Shown here one piece after another: positions 43,607-52,682 of a DNA stretch of 64,000 bases. A program made the position numbers and the translations under genes. Position 1 is the first letter of the stretch; the number at the start of each line of letters is the position of its first letter. Origin of the DNA: Sphingobacterium sp. (GTDB lineage Bacteria; Bacteroidota; Bacteroidia; Sphingobacteriales; Sphingobacteriaceae); the NCBI GenBank assembly GCA_031253985.1, contig JAIRVH010000042.1, positions 1 to 64,000 on the forward strand, read 5' to 3'. Below the pieces are notes generated by a model, which did no database searches, was not told the origin of the DNA, and saw nothing but the letters and a program-made list of their open reading frames with translations.

Positions 43607-46600
43607 ATGAATAAAAGTGTTTTATTTATAAGCTGTATAGTATGGCTTTTAAATGGATTGAATGTCTTTGCTCAGCAGAAAACGGTTAAAGGAACCGTGA
43701 GCGATGGGATCAATAATCGTCCGATCGGGGCAGTAACTCTTCGATTTCTTCCTGATGGTGACCTTCAAATATCAGATAGTTTGGGCAGATTTAACCTAAG
43801 CAAACGTCCTATGGATACGCTATTATCGGTCAATCATGTCGGTTACGAAAGTGTCGTGCTTCGAGTAGTAAACGAAGCTGATCTGCCGATCAAGCTCTTC
43901 CCAATAAGTAACCGCCTGGAGGAAGTATTGATCTCGACCGGCTACCAGAGCATCCCCAAGGAAAGGGCTACCGGTTCTTTTGAGTTTATCGACAATAAAT
44001 TGTTCAATAGGCAGGTAAGTACCGATGTAATCAGTCGATTGGATGGTATAGCGAGTTCGGTGCTTTTTGATAAACGTAAATCAAGCAATCAGGTTTTTAG
44101 CGTGCGGGGACTGAGTACATTGACAGAAACAAATGCTGTCGATAGACCACTGGTTGTATTGGATAACTTTCCATATGAGGGTGATCTGAATCTGATCAAT
44201 CCAAATGATATTGAGAATGTGGTGGTACTAAAGGACGCGGCTGCGTCCTCCATTTGGGGGGCAAGAGCTGGTAATGGGGTATTGGTGATCACTACAAAGA
44301 AAAGCAAGTATGGACAGCCGCTAAAAGTATCTTTCAATTCAAACCTGACTACCGCCGCAAAGCCTGACTTATATGATCAACAGACCTTATCAAGTGAAGA
44401 TTTTATAAAAATAGAACGGGATCTTTTTGACAAAAAATTCTATGATGCGGACTTAAATAACAACAGAAACCGGCCTGTGATTTCTCCAGTGGTCGAGCTG
44501 CTGGCGCTGGCAAGATCAAATGGTATTGATAAGGAAACCTTAGAACGGAAGCTTACAGATTTGGGTAGGCAAGATGTCAGGAAAGACATGCTGAAGTATA
44601 TGTATCGAAATCCACTGAACCGCCAATATGCGCTCAATCTGAGTTCAGGTGCCGAAAGTTTTAATTATGTAATCGGTCTGGGGCTTGACAAAAATGCTGG
44701 TCCATCGGTTGGTAATAAGTATGACCGTGTGACGCTTCGCAATAAGCTGAATTTTAAAGTCAATCGTCGAATGACCGCGGGTATTGCCGTTTATTATACC
44801 TATAGCAGCAATAAAACGAATGCTGTTAGCGACATCTCACCGGGGGGAAATAAACGTGCTATTTACCCTTACGCCCAGTTGGCTGATGCAGCAGGAAAAC
44901 ATCTGGCGATTGAAAAAGGCATTCGTTTAAATTATGCAGATACTGCTGGTGGTGGCCGCCTGCTGGACTGGCTATATAGACCATTGGATGAAGTTGGATT
45001 TGCCGATAATAATACAAAAGAGAAAAGCCTAATGCTCAATTTCAATATAGGTTATCAATGGCTCAACTGGCTAAAATCAGAAATTCGCTATCAATATGAG
45101 ACTGCCGAAACGGATTCCAGAAAGCATTATGGTCTGGAGACTTATTATACAAGGGACCTGATCAACAGGTATACGCAGGTACTCCCAACAGGGGTAGTTT
45201 ACAATCTGCCTAAAGGTGGAATTTTAGATAGAGGAGAGGGCAATATGAGTGCACATAGCGTTCGATTGCAACTGAATGTTGACAAAGGATTTTATGCGGA
45301 TAAACTAAAGGTAACTGCAATTGCGGGAACAGAAGTAAGGCAAAAAGAGACGACACAGTCTGACAGCCGCCTATATGGATATGACGATGATCTGTTAACG
45401 ACAATGCTTGTTGATCTGACCAAAAGATATCCGATCTATGGCGGGCTTGGCGGTGATGCTTTGATACCCGGCATACTATCGCCATTAAGTGGTTACCTAG
45501 ACCGTTACGTTTCGGTCTTTGGAAATGCCAACCTCGGTATAGCCAGCCGTTATAATATTTCCTTCAGTGCGCGAAAAGATATGTCCAACCTTTTTGGCGT
45601 AAGTAGCAACAATAAAGGTAGGCCATTATGGTCGGTTGGATCTTCATGGGATATAACTAGGGAAAAGTTCTGGAAATTTAAGTCGATAGACATGCTGAAA
45701 CTACGCGCTACCTATGGATTAAGCGGCAATGTAAATAATTCCCTGTCTGCTCAAACAACATTGCGCTATTTTCCCGCAAGCCTTGGAAGCCTGACTGATT
45801 TACCTTATGCGGTCGTCGGCAACCCGCCGAATCCCGAACTCAGGTGGGAAAAAGTGGCCATGTTAAATTTAGGTTTGGACTTCGCTCTTTTTTCGAACCG
45901 GATTTCCGGAAGTTTTGAATATTATAGAAAAAAATCATCCGACTTACTGAGTCTGATGCCTGCAGATATTACCATAGGAGTCCCTAGTCTCACACGTAAT
46001 GTTGCGACGCTGGCAAATAAAGGGATCGACCTTACGTTAAATGCACTTGTGATAAATAATGCGTTTAAATGGCAGACAAATTTGCTCTTTTCGATCAATA
46101 AAAACAGGGTAGAGCGCTATTTACAACGGCCAAGGTCACTGGCTTCCTATGTTGGCGGTGGGGCAACGATTTCTCCGATTGAAGGGCAGCCTGCTTATAA
46201 TGTCATTAGCTATAGATGGGCTGGACTTGATCCGCAGAATGGCGATCCCATTGCTTATCTAAACGGTGTGCCCAGCGAAACTTATGACCAGATATTGAGG
46301 ACAAACGACTGGGCAGATCTTGTCATTCATGGATCGGCGACACCGCAGTCCTTTGGGTCGGTACGCAATACGTTCTCCTACAAACGCTTGTCCTTGTCGT
46401 TTAATATCACAGGAAGATTTGGATATTATTTCCGACGAAATAGTATTGATTATTATGCGCTGTATTATAGTTGGCTGAGCCATACGGATTACAATAACAG
46501 ATGGCAAAAGCCTGGAGACGAACTGCACACGGATGTACCATCTGCTGACTATCCGGTCAACACACAACGCGGAACCGTCTATTCCAACTCGTCAGTTTTG

Positions 46601-46795
46601 GTTGAGAAGGGGGAGCATATCCGCTTGCAGGACATCAACCTTTCGTATCAGCTGACCTCAAAAATTAATGTGTTTTTCTATGTCAATAACCTGGGAATCT
46701 TGTGGGCTGCTAACAAGTTGGGTAGAGATCCCGACTTCTACAATACCTTGCCTAACCCAAAGACATACTCAATCGGAATAAAAGCAGACTTGTGA
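43607..46795 (+). CDS. SusC/RagA-family TonB-dependent outer-membrane transporter
   Basis: A 1062-residue protein. Signal peptide (about 1-22, ending FAQ), a carboxypeptidase-D-regulatory-like domain starting VKGTVSDGINNRPIGAVTLR, then the plug with RPLVVLDNFPYEGDLNLINP and IENVVVLKDAAASSIWGARA, followed by GNGVLVITTKK and a 22-strand type barrel ending in KTYSIGIKADL. SusC-like proteins import oligosaccharides, peptides or other large substrates with SusD lids, using TonB energy. The substrate is not predictable here; no glycoside hydrolase is adjacent, while the TlpA neighbour hints at peptide or protein-derived substrates. Confidence 0.92.
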   Translation: MNKSVLFISCIVWLLNGLNVFAQQKTVKGTVSDGINNRPIGAVTLRFLPDGDLQISDSLGRFNLSKRPMDTLLSVNHVGYESVVLRVVNEADLPIKLFPISNRLEEVLISTGYQSIPKERATGSFEFIDNKLFNRQVSTDVISRLDGIASSVLFDKRKSSNQVFSVRGLSTLTETNAVDRPLVVLDNFPYEGDLNLINPNDIENVVVLKDAAASSIWGARAGNGVLVITTKKSKYGQPLKVSFNSNLTTAAKPDLYDQQTLSSEDFIKIERDLFDKKFYDADLNNNRNRPVISPVVELLALARSNGIDKETLERKLTDLGRQDVRKDMLKYMYRNPLNRQYALNLSSGAESFNYVIGLGLDKNAGPSVGNKYDRVTLRNKLNFKVNRRMTAGIAVYYTYSSNKTNAVSDISPGGNKRAIYPYAQLADAAGKHLAIEKGIRLNYADTAGGGRLLDWLYRPLDEVGFADNNTKEKSLMLNFNIGYQWLNWLKSEIRYQYETAETDSRKHYGLETYYTRDLINRYTQVLPTGVVYNLPKGGILDRGEGNMSAHSVRLQLNVDKGFYADKLKVTAIAGTEVRQKETTQSDSRLYGYDDDLLTTMLVDLTKRYPIYGGLGGDALIPGILSPLSGYLDRYVSVFGNANLGIASRYNISFSARKDMSNLFGVSSNNKGRPLWSVGSSWDITREKFWKFKSIDMLKLRATYGLSGNVNNSLSAQTTLRYFPASLGSLTDLPYAVVGNPPNPELRWEKVAMLNLGLDFALFSNRISGSFEYYRKKSSDLLSLMPADITIGVPSLTRNVATLANKGIDLTLNALVINNAFKWQTNLLFSINKNRVERYLQRPRSLASYVGGGATISPIEGQPAYNVISYRWAGLDPQNGDPIAYLNGVPSETYDQILRTNDWADLVIHGSATPQSFGSVRNTFSYKRLSLSFNITGRFGYYFRRNSIDYYALYYSWLSHTDYNNRWQKPGDELHTDVPSADYPVNTQRGTVYSNSSVLVEKGEHIRLQDINLSYQLTSKINVFFYVNNLGILWAANKLGRDPDFYNTLPNPKTYSIGIKADL

Positions 46796-46812
46796 AAAAT
46801 AAAAGAATAGCA

Positions 46813-48153
46813 ATGAAAAAGTATAGCAGCATGATTTTTCTGTCATTATTGATAATGGTAGGATGTAATAAATTTTTGGAAGAGAAACCTGATAGATCTT
46901 TGGCGATCCCGTCTTCGCTAAAGGATCTGAGGGCGATATTGGATATGAACTACAATAACTTAAACTATCCGATAAGTGGGGCAATGGCTACGGATGACTA
47001 TTATCTGTCGCTCAAGGATTGGGAAGGAATAAGCAATATACAGGTGCGTCAGAATTACATCTGGGAAAAAGATGATCTTGATGAAATGGACTGGCGCAAT
47101 GGTTATCGGATAATTTTTAATGCAAATGTGGTATTGGACCATATTGGAAAAATGAAAACGGATGACCTGGAGGAAAGAAATTCAATCGAGGGGACTGCTT
47201 ATTTCTTCAGAGCGTTGGCATTACATCAGCTTTGTCAGGTATTTACTTTACCGGGAAAAGATGGGAGTAAAGCCGAAGGTCTACCAGTTAGGAAATCTGC
47301 CGATATCAACTTGCCGACGGTAAGAGCAGGGCTGGGAGAAACTTATCAATTTATTGTCAATGACCTGCAGACCGCTTCTCAACTATTGCCAAAGAATACC
47401 GGAAAATACAAAACACGACCAACTCAAGCTGCAGCCTATGGCCTTTTGGCCAGAGTATATATGGCAACGGAAGATTATCCGAATGCGGCTAAATACGCAA
47501 AATTTGCGCTTGAACAATATAGTTTTCTGATGGATTATAATCAATTGGATAGCAGTAAGATGAATCCATTTACTTTATTTAACGATGAAGTTATCTTTCA
47601 TGCCACAACAGCTTATGCACCTTCATTGATTTCTTCCATCTGTAAAATCGATTCAACATTATTTCAGACATACGATGCATCAGATCAGCGTAGATCGCTG
47701 TTTTTTGGGCTGAATAAAGACGGTTCGCATAGTTTTAAGGGGAATTATCATGGACAGTCTGATGGAACTCTTTTTATGGGGATCGCTACGGATGAAATCG
47801 TTCTCATAGCAGCCGAAGCAGCTGCCAGGCAAGGGGAATCTGCTGAAGCGATAGCTCAAATAGAAAAGTTAATGGTCAAACGGTACCGTGGTTTCACTGG
47901 CTTGAACTTAATATCAAATGATCAGCTACTGGGGCTTATCTTAAAGGAACGGCGCAAAGAACTGGTTATGCGCGGTGATTTAAGATGGTCAGATCTACGC
48001 AGGTTCAATAAAGATAAAGGTGATGAGTCTTTTACGCTAAAAAGGTTCCTCGGAGCCAATACGTATGACCTGGTGCCGGGAGATCTGCGATATGCTTTCC
48101 TGATCCCCAAAAGTGTTATCCAGGAAAGTGGAATATCCCAAAATAAGCGCTGA
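46813..48153 (+). CDS. SusD/RagB-family surface lipoprotein
   Basis: The ATG at 46813 begins a lipoprotein signal (MKKYSSMIFLSLLIMVGC with C18), so it is preferred over a GTG at 46792 that overlaps the SusC stop; the product has 446 residues. RagB/SusD features are NKFLEEKPDRSLAIPSSLKD near the start, the TPR-like helices with AYFFRALALHQLCQ, and the late LKERRKELVMRGDLRWSDLR and RFNKDKG region. SusD binds substrate above the SusC barrel at the cell surface. A strong terminator follows 15 bp after the stop. Confidence 0.9.
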   Translation: MKKYSSMIFLSLLIMVGCNKFLEEKPDRSLAIPSSLKDLRAILDMNYNNLNYPISGAMATDDYYLSLKDWEGISNIQVRQNYIWEKDDLDEMDWRNGYRIIFNANVVLDHIGKMKTDDLEERNSIEGTAYFFRALALHQLCQVFTLPGKDGSKAEGLPVRKSADINLPTVRAGLGETYQFIVNDLQTASQLLPKNTGKYKTRPTQAAAYGLLARVYMATEDYPNAAKYAKFALEQYSFLMDYNQLDSSKMNPFTLFNDEVIFHATTAYAPSLISSICKIDSTLFQTYDASDQRRSLFFGLNKDGSHSFKGNYHGQSDGTLFMGIATDEIVLIAAEAAARQGESAEAIAQIEKLMVKRYRGFTGLNLISNDQLLGLILKERRKELVMRGDLRWSDLRRFNKDKGDESFTLKRFLGANTYDLVPGDLRYAFLIPKSVIQESGISQNKR

Positions 48154-48168
48154 TAACTGATTGGAAAG

Positions 48169-48209
48169 AGGTATCCTCTACGTGCGATTATACAACGTAG
48201 AGGATACCT
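48169..48209. terminator. Bidirectional terminator after SusD
   Basis: AGGTATCCTCTACGT (48169-48183) and its perfect complement (48195-48209) form a 15-bp stem with an 11-nt loop, between the SusD gene (plus) and the DUF6520-like gene (minus). Confidence 0.88.
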
Positions 48210-48215
48210 ATTTGT

Positions 48216-48569
48216 TTAGTTTTTCACGCGTACATCAGCTTCGCTAACATCTCGATCTTCAATTCGATCTTTTAACGCATTGCTAAATTGAGGATGTCCA
48301 GGATTAGATGGATCCTCTGTACTAATTACCGAACAAATGTTTGATCCTGTACTGCATGGTAAGGATCCGGTGGGACGAACGTAATTATTCGGATTTTGCT
48401 CCTGGGAAAGATCTCCCGGAGTTCCTTCATATTGCCATTCCTCTGTTGTAAGTACTTCCGTACGATCTTTATTTTCCATTGCATTCACCGCGAATGCAAT
48501 GCCTAATGTTAAAGTCAATGCCGATCCGACGGCGATTAGACTTTTCTTGATGATTTTTTTTGAAATCAT
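48216..48569 (-). CDS. DUF6520-like secreted peptide
   Basis: A 117-residue protein with a signal peptide (KKSLIAVGSALTLTLGIAFA, cleavage near residue 29) and a mature part of about 90 residues with GSLPCSTGSNICSV, two cysteines near 75 and 83, and DPSNPGHPQFS. It resembles the DUF6520 family of small secreted Bacteroidota proteins that lie beside SusCD-TlpA units. Function unknown. It converges on the SusD gene across the terminator, so it has its own promoter. Confidence 0.7.
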   Translation of the reverse strand: MISKKIIKKSLIAVGSALTLTLGIAFAVNAMENKDRTEVLTTEEWQYEGTPGDLSQEQNPNNYVRPTGSLPCSTGSNICSVISTEDPSNPGHPQFSNALKDRIEDRDVSEADVRVKN

Positions 48570-48606
48570 ATCCGGGTCTTTTTTATAATAGCAAAAAAAG
48601 GTTGCC

Positions 48607-49041
48607 TCAAAAAACTTTGTTAATTATCGTGTTATGGGTGTCTTTTAGCAGACCTCGCTGGCTGGCTTTGCATCCCGATACGCTGCCGGCCTTTTCCCAG
48701 ATAAACCCCTGAGGGCCATCCGGGATCTCCGTGAACAGTGCCCCTTTACGGTTGTGCGACCTTCGCTGTACAACTCTCTTCTGGGCGAAGGCAATCCGAT
48801 GCGGTAAAGTGTCCAGCTGAAGCAAGTCTTTGACCAGCCTGCAGACCAAAGCCTTTGATATAAACAGCAGATGCACCTGCGTCCTCAGGGACGAGTACAG
48901 CTTTCCGATCCAGCAGAAAAGGGCTGTCATAACGTTCAATATACGATGCATCCTGTTCATACAACTTTGTTTTACCTGATCCATTTGTCTGTTCTCAGCG
49001 GCGCATCCTTGGCGCGGCCTGCCCACTGGGCTTTTTTGCAC
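48607..49041 (-). pseudogene. GC-rich decayed coding region
   Basis: Two overlapping minus-strand frames look coding in turn: first KLYEQDASYIERYDSPFLLD then RKAVLVPEDAGASAVYIKGF, and after a shift VKDLLQLDTLPHRIAFAQKR then GALFTEIPDGPQGFIWEKAG. Joined, they suggest one protein of about 140 residues with a frameshift near 48830. The base composition is more GC-rich than that of the genes to the left. No family recognised, so its origin is open. Confidence 0.4.
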
Positions 49042-49312
49042 TTTGTCGCTGTACCCGCGTTCCTATGTCCCGACATCCGGCAGGAGCCATCGCGTATCGG
49101 CGGATATCAGTAGCTGGTCTCACAGCCGTTGGCTACCTTGTCTGGGACTCGACCATCGGAAAAAATGGCGGATTCTCCCGATACGCTTCCAATTTCTTTG
49201 TCTAATTGTATTAAAATCAAAGTTACGGTAGGAAGCAGCGAAGCCTTTGTAGCGAAATGCAGGCCTTCACACTATTTTCAGTTTCAATACAACAAAATCT
49301 CACAAATAGGAG

Positions 49313-50305
49313 CTAAGTATTCTTTTTCCGATAGGCCGAAGGTTGCATGCCCATCGAGCGCTTAAAGCTCTTGGTAAAATGGGACTGGTCTGAAAATCCG
49401 GTCTGATAGGCGATGTCGGCGATCTTGATAGTGGTTTCGAGCAGCAATGCACAGGACTTACTGATCCGAAATTCAACCACATAGCGGCGCAACGTGCAAC
49501 CCAGGCTATCTCTGGCGACTTGCTCACTGCAATGGCGCGTCCAGCCCAGGCTCTTCTTGATCTGCTGGATGCAGCAGCGGCGCTCGTCCATATAGTGCTG
49601 CTCGAGGTAATTGTCCAGCGCCATCCGCAGCGCTTCGGAACTCCGTCCTGCGGCCGCGGCCGCTGAGACAACACCGCCATGATAGTGATGAATGACTTTT
49701 CCCAGCAGCTGCACCACACGTGCACTGTCTTGCAGGCCTTTGATAACCGTAAAGCGGATCTCATCCAGCAGATCGAGTATCATTTTATTGAGGAGGATGG
49801 GAGCTAGGCGGCAACAGGCTTTCGCGCGCTTCGCCCGGGCTTCCGTCAGGGGGCCAAAGGCCGGATAGTGGTCGCCGAGACCGGCAAACCATTCCTCTTC
49901 CAAGGCGATGAGCGCAAAACTATGCAGGCCATGCTCGAGCAGCACGGCATTATCGCCGGGGGGGTAATAGCATAGGGAGACGTAGGGTCGATCCGGACAG
50001 GTCAGCAATGTACCCTGTTCGGTATAGAAACGGGCGGTACCCCGCAATTGGACATATAAAAAATAGCTTGGGACCGTCAAGGTAAAGGGGATGGTCAGGT
50101 CTGCAGAAAGCTGCGCTTCGACCAGCTGCAGATGGGCACCGATGAGCTTGCGGGACTGCCGGCATAGGCGGCCTTCGGCACAGCGCAGCGTCTCCCAGGC
50201 GGTGGCCCGCAGCGGAAAGACCGCATAGTCGGGCGCACTGCCGGTAATCTCTACCCGGCAGTCCTGAAGTTCCAGAAACTGGTCGATGGTAATGCTATCT
50301 TTCAT
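49313..50305 (-). CDS. AraC-family transcriptional regulator
   Basis: The ATG at 50305 (MKDSITIDQFLELQD) is preferred over 50380, because a perfect hairpin at 50352-50375 lies in what would then be coding sequence; the product has 330 residues. The C-terminal ~100 residues form the double HTH: a first helix set with LEQHYMDERRCCIQQIKKSL, then TTIKIADIAYQTGFSDQSHF followed by TKSFKRSMGMQPSAYR, the AraC signature. The N-terminal part should bind an effector. Targets may be its neighbours, but there is no direct evidence. Confidence 0.85.
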   Translation of the reverse strand: MKDSITIDQFLELQDCRVEITGSAPDYAVFPLRATAWETLRCAEGRLCRQSRKLIGAHLQLVEAQLSADLTIPFTLTVPSYFLYVQLRGTARFYTEQGTLLTCPDRPYVSLCYYPPGDNAVLLEHGLHSFALIALEEEWFAGLGDHYPAFGPLTEARAKRAKACCRLAPILLNKMILDLLDEIRFTVIKGLQDSARVVQLLGKVIHHYHGGVVSAAAAAGRSSEALRMALDNYLEQHYMDERRCCIQQIKKSLGWTRHCSEQVARDSLGCTLRRYVVEFRISKSCALLLETTIKIADIAYQTGFSDQSHFTKSFKRSMGMQPSAYRKKNT

Positions 50306-50639
50306 AATTTCGCCGTGCCGCAGGGCATTGGTGAAGCCTCTTATAATAAAGAAGGAAGGCATAAGCGCCTTCCTTGACACAGCGATGAAATGAAAACCAA
50401 CTGTTTGACCCTCCCGAAAATGACTTCTGATCGACCCCGGTATTAGCCGCCATTGGGGCGGCGGCTAAGCGGGGTACTGTAGGTTCCTGACCTTAACCTA
50501 TACTTTCTATCTTAACCCTAAGTTCGGATGAAAAATCGCTTTTTCGATCGGGATTTTCCCAGAACTGAATCGGAAAATTCATAGAAATAAATCGGAAAAA
50601 CAGGGGAAACTGGCCCGGTGCTGGTCCCAGCGGTATATC
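50306..50639. other. Intergenic region with two stable hairpins
   Basis: AAGGAAGGC/GCCTTCCTT (50352-50360 with 50367-50375) lies 47 bp before the AraC start. TTAGCCGCC/GGCGGCTAA (50443-50451 with 50460-50468), extended by CCCC/GGGG outside, lies downstream of the NTF2-like gene and may end the 52586-50640 operon. No T run follows either on the minus strand. No gene here. Confidence 0.5.
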
Positions 50640-51059
50640 CTAATCGCTGGCTTGGCCAATTTCCAGTCTATCAAACTTGCCCGATGCATTCAGGTGAAAT
50701 TTAAAATAGGTTTTAAAATCGCCCCAGGTGTCGCTGTGAAATTGCCCATAAACAGACATGCCGTTGTCTTCTACCTGATCGATGGCTGTAAAATGCTCAT
50801 GTCCGATGGCTTCTGTCGAGAATTTTTTAAAATCTCTTGGATGCCCGTCATCAAGCAGCTTTGTCCCTGTGGTAAAAAAAGAAAGCCACATCGTAGCATC
50901 GCCTTTTTGCCAGGCTTCTATGGCCGCCTTTACTTTTGGGTTACTTATTTTTCCGTATTCCATGTTGGTAACTGCCTGATGTCGATGATTACCGACCTGC
51001 CCGCAGGCTTGCAAGGAACAGAGGAGCAGAATCGGTAATATTTTTTTTAATAGATGCAT
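50640..51059 (-). CDS. SnoaL/NTF2-like lipoprotein
   Basis: A 139-residue protein with a lipoprotein signal (LPILLLCSLQAC, lipidated Cys near 19). The mature part resembles NTF2-like/SnoaL proteins: KVKAAIEAWQKGDATMWLSF near 43-62, TKLLDDGHPRDF and a final beta sheet with YGQFHSDTWGDFKTYFKFHL. Such folds bind or convert small ligands; there is no known activity here. It lies 9 bp after an SDR gene on the same strand, so it is in one operon with the two SDR genes. Confidence 0.75.
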   Translation of the reverse strand: MHLLKKILPILLLCSLQACGQVGNHRHQAVTNMEYGKISNPKVKAAIEAWQKGDATMWLSFFTTGTKLLDDGHPRDFKKFSTEAIGHEHFTAIDQVEDNGMSVYGQFHSDTWGDFKTYFKFHLNASGKFDRLEIGQASD

Positions 51060-51068
51060 TTGTGATCA

Positions 51069-51821
51069 TTATTGCGTGGCTCCGCCGTTTACCAATAAAT
51101 GTTGTCCACTCACAAAAGAAGACAGATCACTGGCAAAGAATTCTGCAATATTAGCAACATCTTCCACTTCTGCCAGCCTGCCCATCGGACAGCTATCAAT
51201 CAGTGATTTTCTCAATTCAGGGTAGCTTCCTTCTTCCGCAAAAATTCCCGAATGATCTACAGCAAAAGGAATAATTGTATTAACAGTCACCCCACGGTAT
51301 CCGATTTCTTTGGATAGTACATCGACCATATACCTTGGTGTTGTTTTACTTCCCCCATATACCGCCATACCGGGTACAGGAAATGCAGTGGTACTGGAAG
51401 CGATGTAAATAATCCGTCCATTATCTTCCACATCGGTTGCTGCCTGCTGCATCGTAAAATATGCCCCTTTGGTATTGATGGAAAATAAACGGTCAAATTG
51501 TTCTTCGGTAAATTCGGTAACGGGTGTTTCTACCATTTCAATACCTGCATTGGCAACAACAATATCAATTCTACCAAAAGCCCTTTTTGCTTCTGCAAAG
51601 AGATATTTAATATCGTCGACTTTACTTACATCTGCTTTTACAGCGATTACTTTGGCTCCCATCGCCGTGATATTGCTTGCTACTTCCTCTGCCGAAGCGC
51701 GATCGCTTGAGTAGTTCAGTACAATATTGGCGCCTAAGGCAGCGTAACGTTCGGCTATAGCTTTCCCCAAACCTCTTCCTGAGCCCGTAATAAGGGCTAC
51801 TTTATTCGCTAATGTATTCAT
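51069..51821 (-). CDS. Short-chain dehydrogenase/reductase (SDR)
   Basis: A 250-residue classical SDR. TGSGRGLG (residues 13-20) is the TGxxxGxG cofactor motif; NAG near 91-93 and YGGSK in place of YxxxK with Y and K kept are present, and a Ser (IYIASSTT) precedes. A C-terminal NGGATQ is usual. It oxidises or reduces an unknown alcohol/ketone with NAD(P). A second SDR gene lies 24 bp upstream in the same operon, and the pair is controlled by unknown signals, possibly the AraC gene at 52683. Confidence 0.9.
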   Translation of the reverse strand: MNTLANKVALITGSGRGLGKAIAERYAALGANIVLNYSSDRASAEEVASNITAMGAKVIAVKADVSKVDDIKYLFAEAKRAFGRIDIVVANAGIEMVETPVTEFTEEQFDRLFSINTKGAYFTMQQAATDVEDNGRIIYIASSTTAFPVPGMAVYGGSKTTPRYMVDVLSKEIGYRGVTVNTIIPFAVDHSGIFAEEGSYPELRKSLIDSCPMGRLAEVEDVANIAEFFASDLSSFVSGQHLLVNGGATQ

Positions 51822-51845
51822 TGTTTTCAGTGATTTATATTCGTA

Positions 51846-52586
51846 TTAGGCCATAGCGCCATTTGCTCCGATCGTTTGTCCACTGATCCATTTGGCATCA
51901 TCGCTGGCAAGGAATGCAACGATTTTTGCAATGTCTGTTGGCTCCCCCAATCGGTTGAATGCGTTGAGCGATGCCAGTCGGTCGATGATTTCCTGCGGTT
52001 TACCGGCTGTAAACAATTCGGTATTGGTCGGTCCCGGAAGAATAGCATTGACATTGATTCCTCTTGCACCCACTTCTTTTGCAAAAACACGTGTCAGTTG
52101 CTCAACAGCGCCTTTAGTAGCGACATAGGTACCATAAGTAGGCATTAGAAGTCTTGTGGTTGTGGAGGAGAAATTGATGATACTACCATGATCAGCCAGT
52201 TTGGTAGCGGCTTCGCGCAAGGTGTTGAACGTTCCTTTTACATTGATATCAAACTGACGGCTAAAATCTTCATCCGTTGTGTCTTTGATAAGCTTGGTAA
52301 TCATAATGCCGGCATTATTGACCAACACATCGATTTTTCCATAATGACTGATCGCCTGATCAAACAATTGTGCGACGGCAGTGGCATTGCTGACATCAGC
52401 CTGTATAGCGATCGCGTCACCGCCCTGCGTTTTGATCCGGTCGACAACCTGCGCTGCAGCATCTTTTCCGCCGGCATAATTTACAATCACTTTTGCACCC
52501 GCTGATGCCAGTTGTTGTGCGACCTCAGCACCGATCCCTCTAGATGCTCCCGTTACCAGGATTACTTTGTTTTTTAATGTATTCAT
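51846..52586 (-). CDS. Short-chain dehydrogenase/reductase (SDR)
   Basis: A 246-residue classical SDR similar to its downstream neighbour: TGASRGIG at 13-20, NNAGIM near 90-95, the catalytic S (NFSSTT), and YVATK with Tyr and Lys of the YxxxK motif. The C-terminus GQTIGANGAMA is typical. It is the first gene of a three-gene minus-strand unit with another SDR and the NTF2-like lipoprotein. The substrate is unknown. Confidence 0.9.
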   Translation of the reverse strand: MNTLKNKVILVTGASRGIGAEVAQQLASAGAKVIVNYAGGKDAAAQVVDRIKTQGGDAIAIQADVSNATAVAQLFDQAISHYGKIDVLVNNAGIMITKLIKDTTDEDFSRQFDINVKGTFNTLREAATKLADHGSIINFSSTTTRLLMPTYGTYVATKGAVEQLTRVFAKEVGARGINVNAILPGPTNTELFTAGKPQEIIDRLASLNAFNRLGEPTDIAKIVAFLASDDAKWISGQTIGANGAMA

Positions 52587-52682
52587 CTTACTTTGTTTTT
52601 ATCCTTGTTAATTTGATAAGACAAAGTTGAGACAATATGATTTCTTCTGACGTATAAGAATTAGAGGAGATGTTGCAAATTT

